A DNA stretch of 64,000 nt from Rariglobus sp041662485. Its GTDB lineage: Bacteria > Verrucomicrobiota > Verrucomicrobiia > Opitutales > Opitutaceae. The notes beneath the pieces were generated by a model that was not told the DNA's origin, did not search any database, and saw only the letters and a program-made list of their open reading frames with translations. The number at the start of each line of letters is the position of its first letter. Position 1 is the first letter of the stretch. The translations under genes were made by a program, and so were the position numbers. Positions 1 through 7,718 of the stretch are shown here, in pieces. The stretch is from contig JBAZSJ010000020.1 in the NCBI GenBank assembly GCA_041662485.1, positions 1 through 64,000 on the forward strand, in the 5' to 3' direction.

Positions 1-1281
1 GAAAACCGGTTGGTCGCGATGGAAACCCTGTCCTCGGTGGCGACGGCCTTGCCGACCCTGAAGCGCCGGCTTGAGTTTGCCTACGACGGTCAGGGGCGGC
101 GCATCGCCAAGACCGTCAAGACATGGAACACTGCGTGGCAGACCCAGAGCGATGTCCGGTTCCTCTACGACGGCTGGAATCTGGTCGGGGAATACGCCGC
201 CGCCGCAGGCCATGCACCCGTGCAGCTGCTTGTCTGGGGTTTGGATTTAAGCGGAGGCTCGCAAGGAGCCGGTGGGGTGGGCGGGCTCCTTTGGGTGACC
301 AAGGGCTCCGCGACGCATATTCCCGGTTACGATGCCAACGGCAATGTGGTCGCCTGGGTTGATGCGTCGAATGGGGCCTTGGCGGGCGAGTTGGACTATG
401 GCGCCTTCGGCGAACCCGTGCTCGCGACAGGCGTTGCCGCAACCCAGACATTTGGGTTCTCCACGAAATATCAGGATTTAGAGTCGGGACTGCTTTATTA
501 CGGCTTCAGATATTACAATCCCAATTCCGGCAGGTGGCTTAGTCGAGACCCCATTGAAGAACGTGGAGGTTTAAATCCTTATGTGATAGTTGGAAACGAT
601 ACAGTTAAATTATCGGATTACTTGGGGCTTTGGAAAATTGAGCGTAAGCCAACAGAGACGTGGGCGACTGTAATTGCAGAAAAGGAAGATACTATTGAAA
701 GCTTGGCTCGGAAGATAGGCCTTTCCGCCAGTGAAGCTGAAAAATGGTTACGTGATCGCAATGGAAAATCTTATAAGGACGTAAATAAAGCAATCCGTGG
801 GGGCTGCGTTTCTAAGGTTCCTAACGTTGCATATGTTACGGTGGGTAATGTCGATGGCTTTGGGGTCATTTATATTTTAATGCGTGCAAACGACTATAAA
901 AAGACGGCTACGGGTCTAGGCTATAAGGTTGTAGGCAATCCGTCGGCCTCAAGTGCCGATATTATAGGATACTTAGGTAAGGAAGATGCTGCCATTTGGT
1001 TTATTACTGCGCACGGAGACCGGAAAGTGCCTGGCGGATTTTACGATTCAAACGATCAATATGTTTTACCAAATTTACTTGAAAAACCTCATCATAAATT
1101 GGCGGAGGTCATAATGTATGTCTGTTATGCAGGAGCCAAGCTCAACCCAAATCCCGGAGTATCAGGGAGCGTCGGATGGAGGGATTTCATTTCGGAGAAT
1201 GGTAAGATAGCGATAACGGAAGATTATATTCTTCCATTATTTACCGGTTGGGACGAGCTCCCTGTTTCTGGGGGCAAATAA
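1..1281 (+). CDS. RHS-repeat protein, 3' part, with caspase-like C-terminal tip
   Basis: The gene is cut by the window start; the frame is open from base 1 and matches the second RHS gene from position 3248 on. About 180 residues form the RHS/YD-repeat core, ending in the usual RYYNPNSGRWLSRDP motif and the GGLNPY...GL tip-junction motif, after which RHS proteins normally release a toxic tip. The tip (bases about 640-1281) starts with a LysM-like stretch (EDTIESLARKIGLSASEAEKWL) and continues into a domain with ITAHGD (His codon 1012-1014) and MYVCYAGA (Cys codon 1123-1125), 37 residues apart. That arrangement resembles the His/Cys dyad of caspase/CHAT-type peptidases. The tip is much more AT-rich than the core, as expected for an exchanged effector. 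The RHS call is firm; the peptidase assignment is inference from motifs. Confidence 0.85.
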   Translation, partial: ENRLVAMETLSSVATALPTLKRRLEFAYDGQGRRIAKTVKTWNTAWQTQSDVRFLYDGWNLVGEYAAAAGHAPVQLLVWGLDLSGGSQGAGGVGGLLWVTKGSATHIPGYDANGNVVAWVDASNGALAGELDYGAFGEPVLATGVAATQTFGFSTKYQDLESGLLYYGFRYYNPNSGRWLSRDPIEERGGLNPYVIVGNDTVKLSDYLGLWKIERKPTETWATVIAEKEDTIESLARKIGLSASEAEKWLRDRNGKSYKDVNKAIRGGCVSKVPNVAYVTVGNVDGFGVIYILMRANDYKKTATGLGYKVVGNPSASSADIIGYLGKEDAAIWFITAHGDRKVPGGFYDSNDQYVLPNLLEKPHHKLAEVIMYVCYAGAKLNPNPGVSGSVGWRDFISENGKIAITEDYILPLFTGWDELPVSGGK

Positions 1282-1284
1282 TTC

Positions 1285-1734
1285 ATGAATCATCATTACA
1301 ATAAGCGCATGACTGTAAAACGCGTGATCATTTTATCGATGGTCATTGTCGCAATAATAATTTCTTTAAATAAAGTTATATCACCTGATATTAATCCAGG
1401 AAGCGCATATGCTTCAGAATTATCAGTTGATTTATATGAATTTTCCATGGCCGGCCAAAAGGTGGATCTAAGTATCGATGATCTTACTGCCTTTGCCGAG
1501 GCGCATCAGTATGATCTTAATCTTGGAAAAAAAATGACGAAACGAGATATATTGGTATTACGAATCAGTCCGGGCGAATTTTTGGTGCAGTCGCAGATAT
1601 CGAGACCTTATTCATATAGATATATCAGTTTATCAAATAAGAAGGTTCGGATTATTACCGAGGCGGAAGCCGCTTCAATTTCGGGACGCGCGAACAGTCT
1701 GCAAATATGGATGCATAAAAAAAGCTGGAAGTAA
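1285..1734 (+). CDS. Small membrane-anchored protein behind RHS tip, putative immunity or accessory protein
   Basis: This 149-residue protein starts three bases after the RHS stop codon, so it is probably co-transcribed. Residues about 12-30 form one hydrophobic segment (VKRVIILSMVIVAIIISLNKV), either a signal anchor or an uncleaved signal peptide; the remaining ~110 residues would then lie outside the cytoplasm. I do not recognise the soluble part. The position directly after a polymorphic-toxin tip, the low GC content shared with the tip and the small size fit an immunity protein. An accessory role in delivery is equally compatible with the sequence. Confidence 0.6.
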   Translation: MNHHYNKRMTVKRVIILSMVIVAIIISLNKVISPDINPGSAYASELSVDLYEFSMAGQKVDLSIDDLTAFAEAHQYDLNLGKKMTKRDILVLRISPGEFLVQSQISRPYSYRYISLSNKKVRIITEAEAASISGRANSLQIWMHKKSWK

Positions 1735-1771
1735 TTAGCTAGTCGGTGCTGAAAAACGCCATATTAGGCAC

Positions 1772-1814
1772 GACGAGCCGAAGGGGTCAGGGCGAGTTTT
1801 GTCATTTCTGACTT
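1772..1814 (+). repeat. REP-like repeat, copy 1
   Basis: The block contains CGAGCCGAAGGGGTC followed by GGCGAGTTTTGTCATTTCTGAC. The same block, with small changes, occurs at 1885-1919 and 4722-4763 and in reverse orientation at 5711-5734, on both sides of the RAYT transposase gene. That is the arrangement expected of REP elements mobilised by a RAYT. Confidence 0.7.
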
Positions 1815-1844
1815 GTGCTGAAGGACGAGGTGGGGCTGTCTCCG

Positions 1845-1877
1845 GCAATGCCAAGGAGCTTACGTGTCGAATATGCA
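1845..1877 (+). pseudogene. Remnant of the RAYT transposase 5' end
   Basis: The 11 codons MPRSLRVEYAV repeat the start of the intact transposase gene at 4798 base for base until the frame leaves the homology in the eleventh codon. About 30 bases upstream (1815-1844) are also shared. This is a scar of an earlier RAYT copy, or of a recombination between two copies, left between the two RHS genes. Confidence 0.7.
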
Positions 1878-1884
1878 GTTCCTC

Positions 1885-1919
1885 CGAGCCGAAGGGGTCG
1901 AGGCGAGTTTTATCATTTT
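1885..1919 (+). repeat. REP-like repeat, copy 2
   Basis: This is a second copy of the CGAGCCGAAGGGGTCGAGGC block with its GAGTTTTATCATTTT tail. It follows directly after the broken RAYT start, in the same orientation as copy 1. Confidence 0.7.
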
Positions 1920-1942
1920 CACAATCCACTTTACCCATTAAA

Positions 1943-2675
1943 GACGATCCGAAGACGTCATACCTTGACTCTTAACAAAACCACCCTCCGCAACCGCATC
2001 AGTCAAAAGTCAAAGGTATGGACGTCTTCGGTTTTGCGCTCCTGAAGGATTTTTCGCTGGACCGGGGGTATGGGGATTTCGACCGCTTGTCGTCGTTGAC
2101 CTCCACCGGCGCGACCGCTATCGGGTATGGTTATGACGATGCCTCCCGCCTGCACACGATTACCCAAGGCGTGATGGTGGCGACCTTGGACTACAAACCG
2201 GATGTCGGAACCGTGAAAGACGTCACGGTCAAGGTGTCCGACGTCGAGAAGTTCAGGCAGGAACGCACGACCGACAATCTCGGGCGGATCGGGCGGATGG
2301 ATACGCTGGACGATCCGAAGACGTCATACCTTGACTCTTGACAAAACCACCCTCCGCAACCGCATCAGTCAAAAGTCAAAGGTATGGACGTCTTCGGTTT
2401 TGCGCTCCTGAAGGATTTTTCGCTGGACCGGGGGTATGGGGATTTCGACCGCTTGTCGTCGTTGACCTCCACCGGCGCGACCGCTATCGGGTATGGTTAT
2501 GACGATGCCTCCCGCCTGCACACGATTACCCAAGGCGTGATGGTGGCGACCTTGGACTACAAACCGGATGTCGGAACCGTGAAAGACGTCACGGTCAAGG
2601 TGTCCGACGTCGAGAAGTTCAGGCAGGAACGCACGACCGACAATCTCGGGCGGATCGGGCGGATGGATACGCTGG
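1943..2675 (+). repeat. Tandem direct duplication, 366-bp unit
   Basis: Bases 1943-2309 are repeated at 2309-2675 with an offset of exactly 366. The only difference I can see is one base (A at about 1974, G at about 2340). The unit carries the beginning of the truncated RHS gene. The near-identity shows that the duplication is recent. The join introduces a stop codon that separates the first copy from the second. Confidence 0.9.
2018..2341 (+). pseudogene. RHS-repeat fragment (first copy of the duplicated unit)
   Basis: The 107-residue frame begins MDVFGFALLKDFSLDRGYGD and is identical to the first ~97 residues of the following RHS gene. It then runs into the duplication junction and stops after DDPKTSYLDS. 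It has YD-repeat-like sequence (IGYGYDDASRLHTIT) but no complete RHS core and no tip, so it is almost certainly non-functional by itself. Confidence 0.75.
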
Positions 2676-4396
2676 GCAATGGTTCGACGTTGCACGCCCG
2701 CCGAGACTACACCTACAACGATGCCAATCAGCGGGTTCGTGTTGAGCATGCCGACGCCCGTCGCTGGGCCTATGGTTACGACGCCTTGGGTCAGGTGACT
2801 ACCGCCGAGAAGCGCCTTGCGGATGACACAACGGTTCTGCCCGGCTATCAGTTTGCCTACAATTTTGACGACATCGGGAATCGCAAGAGCACGACGATCA
2901 ATGATCGTTCCGCCCTCTACACGCCCGATAATCTCAACCAATACTCCGAGCGGGTGGTGACGGGTGCGGTCGATGTGCGCGGGAGCGCGTCCGCCGGTGT
3001 CGCGGTGCTGGTGAACGATGAAGCGACCACACGCACGGTGGCTGATTTCTACAAGGCGGTGCCCGTGGTCAACACGTCGGCTCCGGTGAATGCGGCCATC
3101 AAGATCCAGGCGGTGAACGTCGGGCCGCCGGAACAGGTTGCGACCGAGAACCGCACCGCGTTCGTGGCCAAGACTCCCGAGGTGTTTGCTTACGACGATG
3201 ACGGCAATCTCACGGCCGACGGTCGCTGGTCCTACACGTGGGACGGTGAAAACCGGTTGGTCGCGATGGAAACCCTGTCCTCGGTGGCGACGGCCTTGCC
3301 GACCCTGAAGCGCCGGCTTGAGTTTGCCTACGACGGTCAGGGGCGGCGCATCGCCAAGACCGTCAAGACATGGACCACTGCGTGGCAGACCCAGAGCGAT
3401 GTCCGTTTTCTTTACGATGGCTGGAATCTGGTCGGGGAATACGCAGCTGCCGCAGGCCATGCTCCCGTGCAGCTGCTTGTCTGGGGCTTGGATATAAGCG
3501 GGGGCTCGCAAGGAGCCGGCGGCGTGGGCGGGCTCTTGTGGGTGACCAAGGGCTCTGCGACGCATATTCCCGGCTACGATGCCAACGGCAATGTGGTCGC
3601 CTGGGTTGATTCGTCGAATGGGGCTTTGGCGGGCGAGTTGGACTATGGTGCCTTCGGCGAGCCCGTGCTCGCAACGGGCGTTGCCGCAACCCAGACCTTC
3701 GGTTTCTCCACGAAATATCAGGATTTTGAGTCGGGACTGCTTTATTACGGCTTCAGATACTATAACCCAAATACGGGGCGTTGGCCAAGCAGGGATCCCG
3801 CCAACGAACAGGCTGTTTGGGATTTACAGGTAAGCTCAGACTTCAAAAAACGCTTCAGCCACCTTCGGAATAGGTGGGAATACCAGTTTTGCGGGAATGA
3901 TTCTTCAAACCATTATGATATAAATGGATTGATGATAAATCCCGGGATTATTATTGGAGGTGGGGTTGTAGTAGCAGGCGGTGGCTTTGTTTGGGGCGCA
4001 GCATGCTGGGCACAAGCTTATGGCATTCAGGCGTCAACAAATCGAGATTTGGATGCGTATATGGCCAGTAACTTTAATAGATACGATAGTGCTGTGCACG
4101 GGGTGCATGTTGAGCATAGTCTGGCTGATGCCATGCAGCATTGTGTCATTACGTGCCGTCTCTTTAAGGAGGCGAGTTGCTGTCCGAAGTCATTGATTCG
4201 CAGAAAATTAAGAAATAATGAGGACGCTTCAACGCCTGCTGGTGCGATGGATCTTTGGAATAATCGCATTGGTGAGGCCACTGCAAATGCCGGAGGCGAT
4301 TGCACTGAGGGATGTAGGCGAGCCGCAGCATCTGGGCAACTGAGGAGATTTAATCCAGACACGGGCGTTCTATTTCCAACTCAATGGCAGCTATGA
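2384..4396 (+). CDS. RHS-repeat toxin, N-terminally truncated, with DUF6973-like tip
   Basis: This 670-residue protein has YD repeats (YGYDDASRLHTI, YTYNDANQRVRVEH, YGYDALGQVTTAE, FAYDGQGRRIAKT), the core motif FRYYNPNTGRWPSRDP at about 460-475, and then the YQFCGNDSS..DINGL junction. Intact RHS proteins are usually well over 1,000 residues and carry a secretion or PAAR front end; here a stop lies just before the ATG, so this is an orphan tip gene. The tip has a hydrophobic glycine-rich stretch (IIIGGGVVVAGGGFVWGAA) and a DAMQHC...MDLWNNRIGEA...C...C pattern, which resembles the DAxRH/MDxxNNxxG domain found in other polymorphic toxins (DUF6973-like). The biochemical activity is unknown. Confidence 0.8.
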   Translation: MDVFGFALLKDFSLDRGYGDFDRLSSLTSTGATAIGYGYDDASRLHTITQGVMVATLDYKPDVGTVKDVTVKVSDVEKFRQERTTDNLGRIGRMDTLGNGSTLHARRDYTYNDANQRVRVEHADARRWAYGYDALGQVTTAEKRLADDTTVLPGYQFAYNFDDIGNRKSTTINDRSALYTPDNLNQYSERVVTGAVDVRGSASAGVAVLVNDEATTRTVADFYKAVPVVNTSAPVNAAIKIQAVNVGPPEQVATENRTAFVAKTPEVFAYDDDGNLTADGRWSYTWDGENRLVAMETLSSVATALPTLKRRLEFAYDGQGRRIAKTVKTWTTAWQTQSDVRFLYDGWNLVGEYAAAAGHAPVQLLVWGLDISGGSQGAGGVGGLLWVTKGSATHIPGYDANGNVVAWVDSSNGALAGELDYGAFGEPVLATGVAATQTFGFSTKYQDFESGLLYYGFRYYNPNTGRWPSRDPANEQAVWDLQVSSDFKKRFSHLRNRWEYQFCGNDSSNHYDINGLMINPGIIIGGGVVVAGGGFVWGAACWAQAYGIQASTNRDLDAYMASNFNRYDSAVHGVHVEHSLADAMQHCVITCRLFKEASCCPKSLIRRKLRNNEDASTPAGAMDLWNNRIGEATANAGGDCTEGCRRAAASGQLRRFNPDTGVLFPTQWQL

Positions 4397-4635
4397 AACC
4401 AAAATTATTTATTATATTGGCTTTGGGGGGCACTTTGCTTTCAACTTTTTTGGCAAGTTATGCATTAAAATTATTTTTTGATTTTAATGCTCTATTAATC
4501 AGTGACTACGTGCTATCGGAGAAGATAGAGCATCATGTCTACTTGCTCCATTGGGTGCTAACGGCGTGTTGTTATGTAATGTTTATATCAATGATCGCGC
4601 TAGCGTGTGCATTGTTTGTGAAAAGTAAAAAATAA
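4393..4635 (+). CDS. Two-helix membrane protein, putative immunity protein of the second RHS tip
   Basis: The ATG at 4393 overlaps the RHS stop codon as ATGA, which points to translational coupling. An ATG nine bases upstream in the same frame is also possible. The 80-residue product has two hydrophobic helices (about residues 4-27 and 47-75) joined by a short polar loop, and a lysine-rich end. Its sequence has no similarity that I can see to the small protein behind the first RHS tip, as expected if each small gene matches its own tip. Confidence 0.6.
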   Translation: MKPKLFIILALGGTLLSTFLASYALKLFFDFNALLISDYVLSEKIEHHVYLLHWVLTACCYVMFISMIALACALFVKSKK

Positions 4636-4697
4636 GCGAATTAGTCGGTGCTGAAAATATCTTAAGATATTGATTAATAATATATTGACAGCCGAAG

Positions 4698-4763
4698 ACG
4701 AGCCGAAGGGGTAGACGAGCCGACGAGCCGAAGGGGTCGAGGCGAGTTTTATCATTTCTGACT
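4698..4763 (+). repeat. REP-like repeats upstream of RAYT (one partial, one full copy)
   Basis: A partial copy (ACGAGCCGAAGGGGT) at 4698-4712 is followed by a full copy at 4722-4763 that ends 34 bases before the transposase start codon. Both have the same orientation as the copies at 1772 and 1885. Confidence 0.7.
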
Positions 4764-4797
4764 TGTGCTGATAGATGAGGTGGGGCTGTCTCAGGCA

Positions 4798-5712
4798 ATG
4801 CCAAGGAGCTTACGTGTCGAATATGCAGGAGCGCTCTACCACGTCATCAACCGGGGAAATTATCGACGGGATGTATTTGAAACCGACGGGGCGGCGGAAG
4901 CGTTTGTGACTGTGTTGACGGAAACGGCGCAGAGATACGGTTGGAAGGTTTACGCCTACGTGGTGATGAGAAATCACTACCATCTGGCGGTGGAGACTCC
5001 GCAGCCCAATTTAAGCGACGGCATGCATTGGTTACAAAGCACCTTGGCGATCCGATTCAACCGGCTTCGCGCAGAACGAGGGCATCTTTTCCAGGGACGC
5101 TATCAGGCGCTATTGATAGAAAATCGGGAAATCCTCTCTCACGTGGTGGCCTACATTCACTTAAATCCGGTGCGCGCTCACTGCGTTGCGGCGGATCAGG
5201 TCGCGTCGTTTCGATGGAGTAGCCTCGCGGGTTTTGTCCAAGGCAGGAGGTTTAAGGGACTGGAGGCGGACTATTGGCTGGGGCAACATGGTTGGAAAGA
5301 TGGGCCGAGTGACTGGAAGAGTTACACCGATCATCTGCGCGGTTTGGCCGAAGACGAGGCCGAGCAAAAGCGGCTTGGCTTCGAGGCGATGTGCAAAGGA
5401 TGGTTGCTGGGAACCGCTGGGTGGAAGAAGGCAACGGCCAAGGACCAGACACACCTGAAACTTACCGTGGGGATTGATCGGGTGCAGGCACGTGAACTCA
5501 AGGAAGCGCGCTGGGAGCTACGACTGAATCAGTTGCTTCAAGAGCATGGCGCACGACCTGTTGACGAGGGGCGTAAGAACCAGAAGTGGAAACTGGACAT
5601 CGCCTTGCAGCTCCGCGACCAAGAGGGCGCTTCGGCGACGTGGCTGGCTCAAGCGCTGCACCTCGGCACACCAGCGACCGCACGTAATTATTTAAGCCTC
5701 CATCGCCGATAA
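4798..5712 (+). CDS. REP-associated tyrosine transposase (RAYT, Y1 family)
   Basis: The 304-residue protein starts MPRSLRVEYAGALYHVINRG, the typical beginning of this family. I chose this ATG over an upstream GTG at 4765 for that reason. The HUH metal-binding motif is H60-Y61-H62 in MRNHYHL. Candidate catalytic tyrosines are Y102 (QGRYQAL) and Y119 (VVAYIHLNPVRA). A C-terminal extension of ~150 residues ends in a helix-turn-helix-like stretch (ATWLAQALHLGTPATARNYL). Enzymes of this family cut single-stranded REP sequences, and REP-like repeats lie on both sides here, the downstream one inverted and overlapping the stop codon. The gene looks intact. Confidence 0.9.
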   Translation: MPRSLRVEYAGALYHVINRGNYRRDVFETDGAAEAFVTVLTETAQRYGWKVYAYVVMRNHYHLAVETPQPNLSDGMHWLQSTLAIRFNRLRAERGHLFQGRYQALLIENREILSHVVAYIHLNPVRAHCVAADQVASFRWSSLAGFVQGRRFKGLEADYWLGQHGWKDGPSDWKSYTDHLRGLAEDEAEQKRLGFEAMCKGWLLGTAGWKKATAKDQTHLKLTVGIDRVQARELKEARWELRLNQLLQEHGARPVDEGRKNQKWKLDIALQLRDQEGASATWLAQALHLGTPATARNYLSLHRR

Positions 5713-5734
5713 AATGACAAAACTCGCCCCTTCG
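5711..5734 (-). repeat. REP-like repeat downstream of RAYT, inverted copy
   Basis: AAAATGACAAAACTCGCC followed by CCTTCG is the reverse complement of the upstream copies, apart from a short deletion in the GTCGAG part. The first two bases belong to the transposase stop codon. The RAYT gene is thus bracketed by repeats in opposite orientation. Confidence 0.65.
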
Positions 5735-5776
5735 ATCGATCGGACCATAAGCAAAACACGATTAAGGCGTGGGAGG

Positions 5777-6454
5777 TTATTCAATAACGCCTGAAGAAGT
5801 GGGCGTGGCCTTGTGTTCTTCGGTCCATTTTTTGATCGCAGCCTGACGCTCTTGGAATGGCAGCTTGGCCAAGCCCTTGAAGAACTCGGAGCGGGCGACC
5901 CTTTCCTTCTCCCGTTCAGCCCTGCGTAATTCGAGTTTCTTGCGTTCTTCCTCGGGAAGTTTCTTTTCCAACTCATCGCGTTCGGCCAAGGCGGCATCCG
6001 CCAGTTTTTTCAAATGGGCCCGCTCTTCCGCCCGTTTGGCCAGCGTTGCAATATCCATGTTGCCGCCTTGAGCGCGATCCGCCTGCCCGGACAGCCAATA
6101 GTCTCGCATCGCTTGCATATAGGCGCGCTGTGCGGGCGGGGTGCCGTCGGGGATAGGGTGATTGAACGGCTTCCGTAGTCCCGGTCCAAACTCGCGCGGG
6201 TGAATTTTTTGCCGTAACTCGGCGAGTCTGGCCCCGTGGGTTTCCTGCCAGGCTTTCAGGGCTTCGTCGTGTTCCGCCTTGGGCGCATCCTTCCAAGCCG
6301 CTTCAACCGACCGGGATTCGTCCATCAGGGCGCGATATTCCTTGATGATGGCGTCATCGGGTTTGGTCGTTGTCGCGGGCGGGGTGTCGGCCCGGACGAC
6401 CGACACCATGACGAAAAACAAGGCACCGAGCGAATGGCGAATGAAGGGGTTCAT
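5777..6454 (-). CDS. Exported charged helical protein, unknown function
   Basis: I placed the start at MNPFIRHSLGALFFVMVSVVRA, which reads as a signal peptide ending at ARA-like RADTPP; the open frame continues 23 codons upstream without a better start. The mature ~200 residues are rich in Glu, Lys and Arg. A likely coiled-coil helix runs through the last ~100 residues (ERAHLKKLADAALAERDELEKKLPEEERKKLELRRAE is its core region). No enzymatic motif is visible. It is transcribed away from the DUF1573 operon, with about 110 bases between the two starts. Confidence 0.65.
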   Translation of the reverse strand: MNPFIRHSLGALFFVMVSVVRADTPPATTTKPDDAIIKEYRALMDESRSVEAAWKDAPKAEHDEALKAWQETHGARLAELRQKIHPREFGPGLRKPFNHPIPDGTPPAQRAYMQAMRDYWLSGQADRAQGGNMDIATLAKRAEERAHLKKLADAALAERDELEKKLPEEERKKLELRRAEREKERVARSEFFKGLAKLPFQERQAAIKKWTEEHKATPTSSGVIE

Positions 6455-6565
6455 ACGGTTGAAAAGATGGGTGCGATGATGGATCTTTCCAGAGCCGCAA
6501 GGCAAGTGCGTTGGCCTGATCAATATCTTGCGAAGGAACGGGGGGAATGCTGACGTGCAGGGGAG

Positions 6566-7243
6566 ATGTCTCTCTTCACCCGATCCCGGTTTTACGTCAT
6601 CGCTTGCATCGTGCTAAACGCACTGCCGTTTGGCCTATCGGCTCCTCCCGACAAGCCGGGTTTGGAGTGGGAAAGCAAGAAGGTGGAGCGCCGGGTGGCC
6701 TTCAGTTCTCCGGGGACGGAGGGGGTGTTCAAGTTCAAGAACACATCGGACAAGCCCGTGCATATCCTGGGCGTTACCTCCAGCTGTGGTTGCACGGTGG
6801 GAAAGCTGGAGAAGGACGTATATGCCGCCGGCGAATCCGGAGAGGTGAGCGCCCGGTTTCAAGTGGGCAACAAACGCGGACGACAAGTGAGCATTCTTAC
6901 CGTGAGGACGGATGGCGATCCTGCTCCGGTGAAACTGGAGTTGGTCGTGGAAATTTACGAGCACATGACCCTCGGCTCACGGTTTCTGGTGTGGGAGCAG
7001 GGCGCGGCTGCGGCCAAGGAGGTGCTGATCCGCTTTGAAGACGCGGGGAAGGTGGCAGCCATCGAGGTTGCGGCAAGCCAACCCGGCTTCTCGGCCCAAG
7101 TGAAGGCAACCGAAGACCCGAATGTATGGAAACTGACCATCACCAGAGACACCCAGGAGCCGTTGCGCTCAACCTGTGCGATCAAAGCCAAAACGGAAAA
7201 GAGCGGAGTATTGGCCTCCAAGGTTTTTATGCTGGCCCGCTAG
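6566..7243 (+). CDS. DUF1573 domain protein, exported
   Basis: The protein has 225 residues. A hydrophobic leader (FYVIACIVLNALPFGLSAPP) is followed by an immunoglobulin-like DUF1573 domain with the family hallmark HILGVTSSCGCTVGKLEKDVYAAGESGEV, including the SCGCT motif. Family members are periplasmic or surface-associated and their exact role is not settled. It is the first gene of a three-gene set with a rhodanese-like protein and a MauE/DoxX-type membrane protein, a combination that hints at sulfur or thiol redox chemistry in the envelope. Confidence 0.85.
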   Translation: MSLFTRSRFYVIACIVLNALPFGLSAPPDKPGLEWESKKVERRVAFSSPGTEGVFKFKNTSDKPVHILGVTSSCGCTVGKLEKDVYAAGESGEVSARFQVGNKRGRQVSILTVRTDGDPAPVKLELVVEIYEHMTLGSRFLVWEQGAAAAKEVLIRFEDAGKVAAIEVAASQPGFSAQVKATEDPNVWKLTITRDTQEPLRSTCAIKAKTEKSGVLASKVFMLAR

Positions 7244-7274
7244 GGTGTATTTCGTAAACGCACCCTGGCGACAT

Positions 7275-7718
7275 ATGGCAGCCATGCGAAACAGATCCGG
7301 AGTATGGAGGGTAGTGCTGTTGCTTGTCGTGCCGGTTTTCCCCGCGAGCGTTTCTGTGTGGCTTCACGCTCATGACAAGGGAGCTCTGGACCTACCGGTT
7401 CAGCGAATCTCGATCAAAGGCGTGGTTATGTTTTTAGATGCACGCAGTGAGGAGGCTAGTGGACGAAATCCCCTGCCGTGGGCAAAACGGCTGGCGGAGG
7501 AAACTTGGGAAGAGGATTTGCCGGGGGTGTTGAATGCATGGATGCCGGAGGTCCAGCTCATGGTCTTTTGCGATGATGGCGGGCAGTGCAATCGAAGTGC
7601 CCAGGTTGCCGAGAGGCTGCGTCGTGAGACAGGCATTGAGCGGATCACGGTGATCGCGGGCGGGGAGAGCGCGGCAATCAGGCTGCACGAGCAAATAGAG
7701 AAACGTTCATCGCCATGA
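7275..7718 (+). CDS. Rhodanese-like protein, membrane-anchored or exported
   Basis: I chose the ATG at 7275 (MAAMRNRSGVWRVVLLLVVPVF); a second ATG lies three codons on. The N-terminal hydrophobic helix is a signal peptide or anchor. The rest resembles a rhodanese fold: VVMFLDARSEEA for the first strand and LMVFCDDGGQCNRSAQVAERL..GIERITVIAGG for the active-site strand and loop. The loop after FC is longer than in standard rhodaneses, so two cysteines (FC and QC) are possible nucleophiles. Its stop codon overlaps the next start as ATGA. Confidence 0.7.
   Translation: MAAMRNRSGVWRVVLLLVVPVFPASVSVWLHAHDKGALDLPVQRISIKGVVMFLDARSEEASGRNPLPWAKRLAEETWEEDLPGVLNAWMPEVQLMVFCDDGGQCNRSAQVAERLRRETGIERITVIAGGESAAIRLHEQIEKRSSP

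Noticed and set aside
4765..4797. Upstream GTG start for the RAYT gene
   Set aside because: The family begins at MPR[SP]LR.EY, and the extra 11 residues come from the repeat-containing leader that is also present in front of the broken copy at 1845.
1..5735. Prophage
   Set aside because: RHS cores and a RAYT are present, but there is no phage structural, packaging, lysis or integrase gene.
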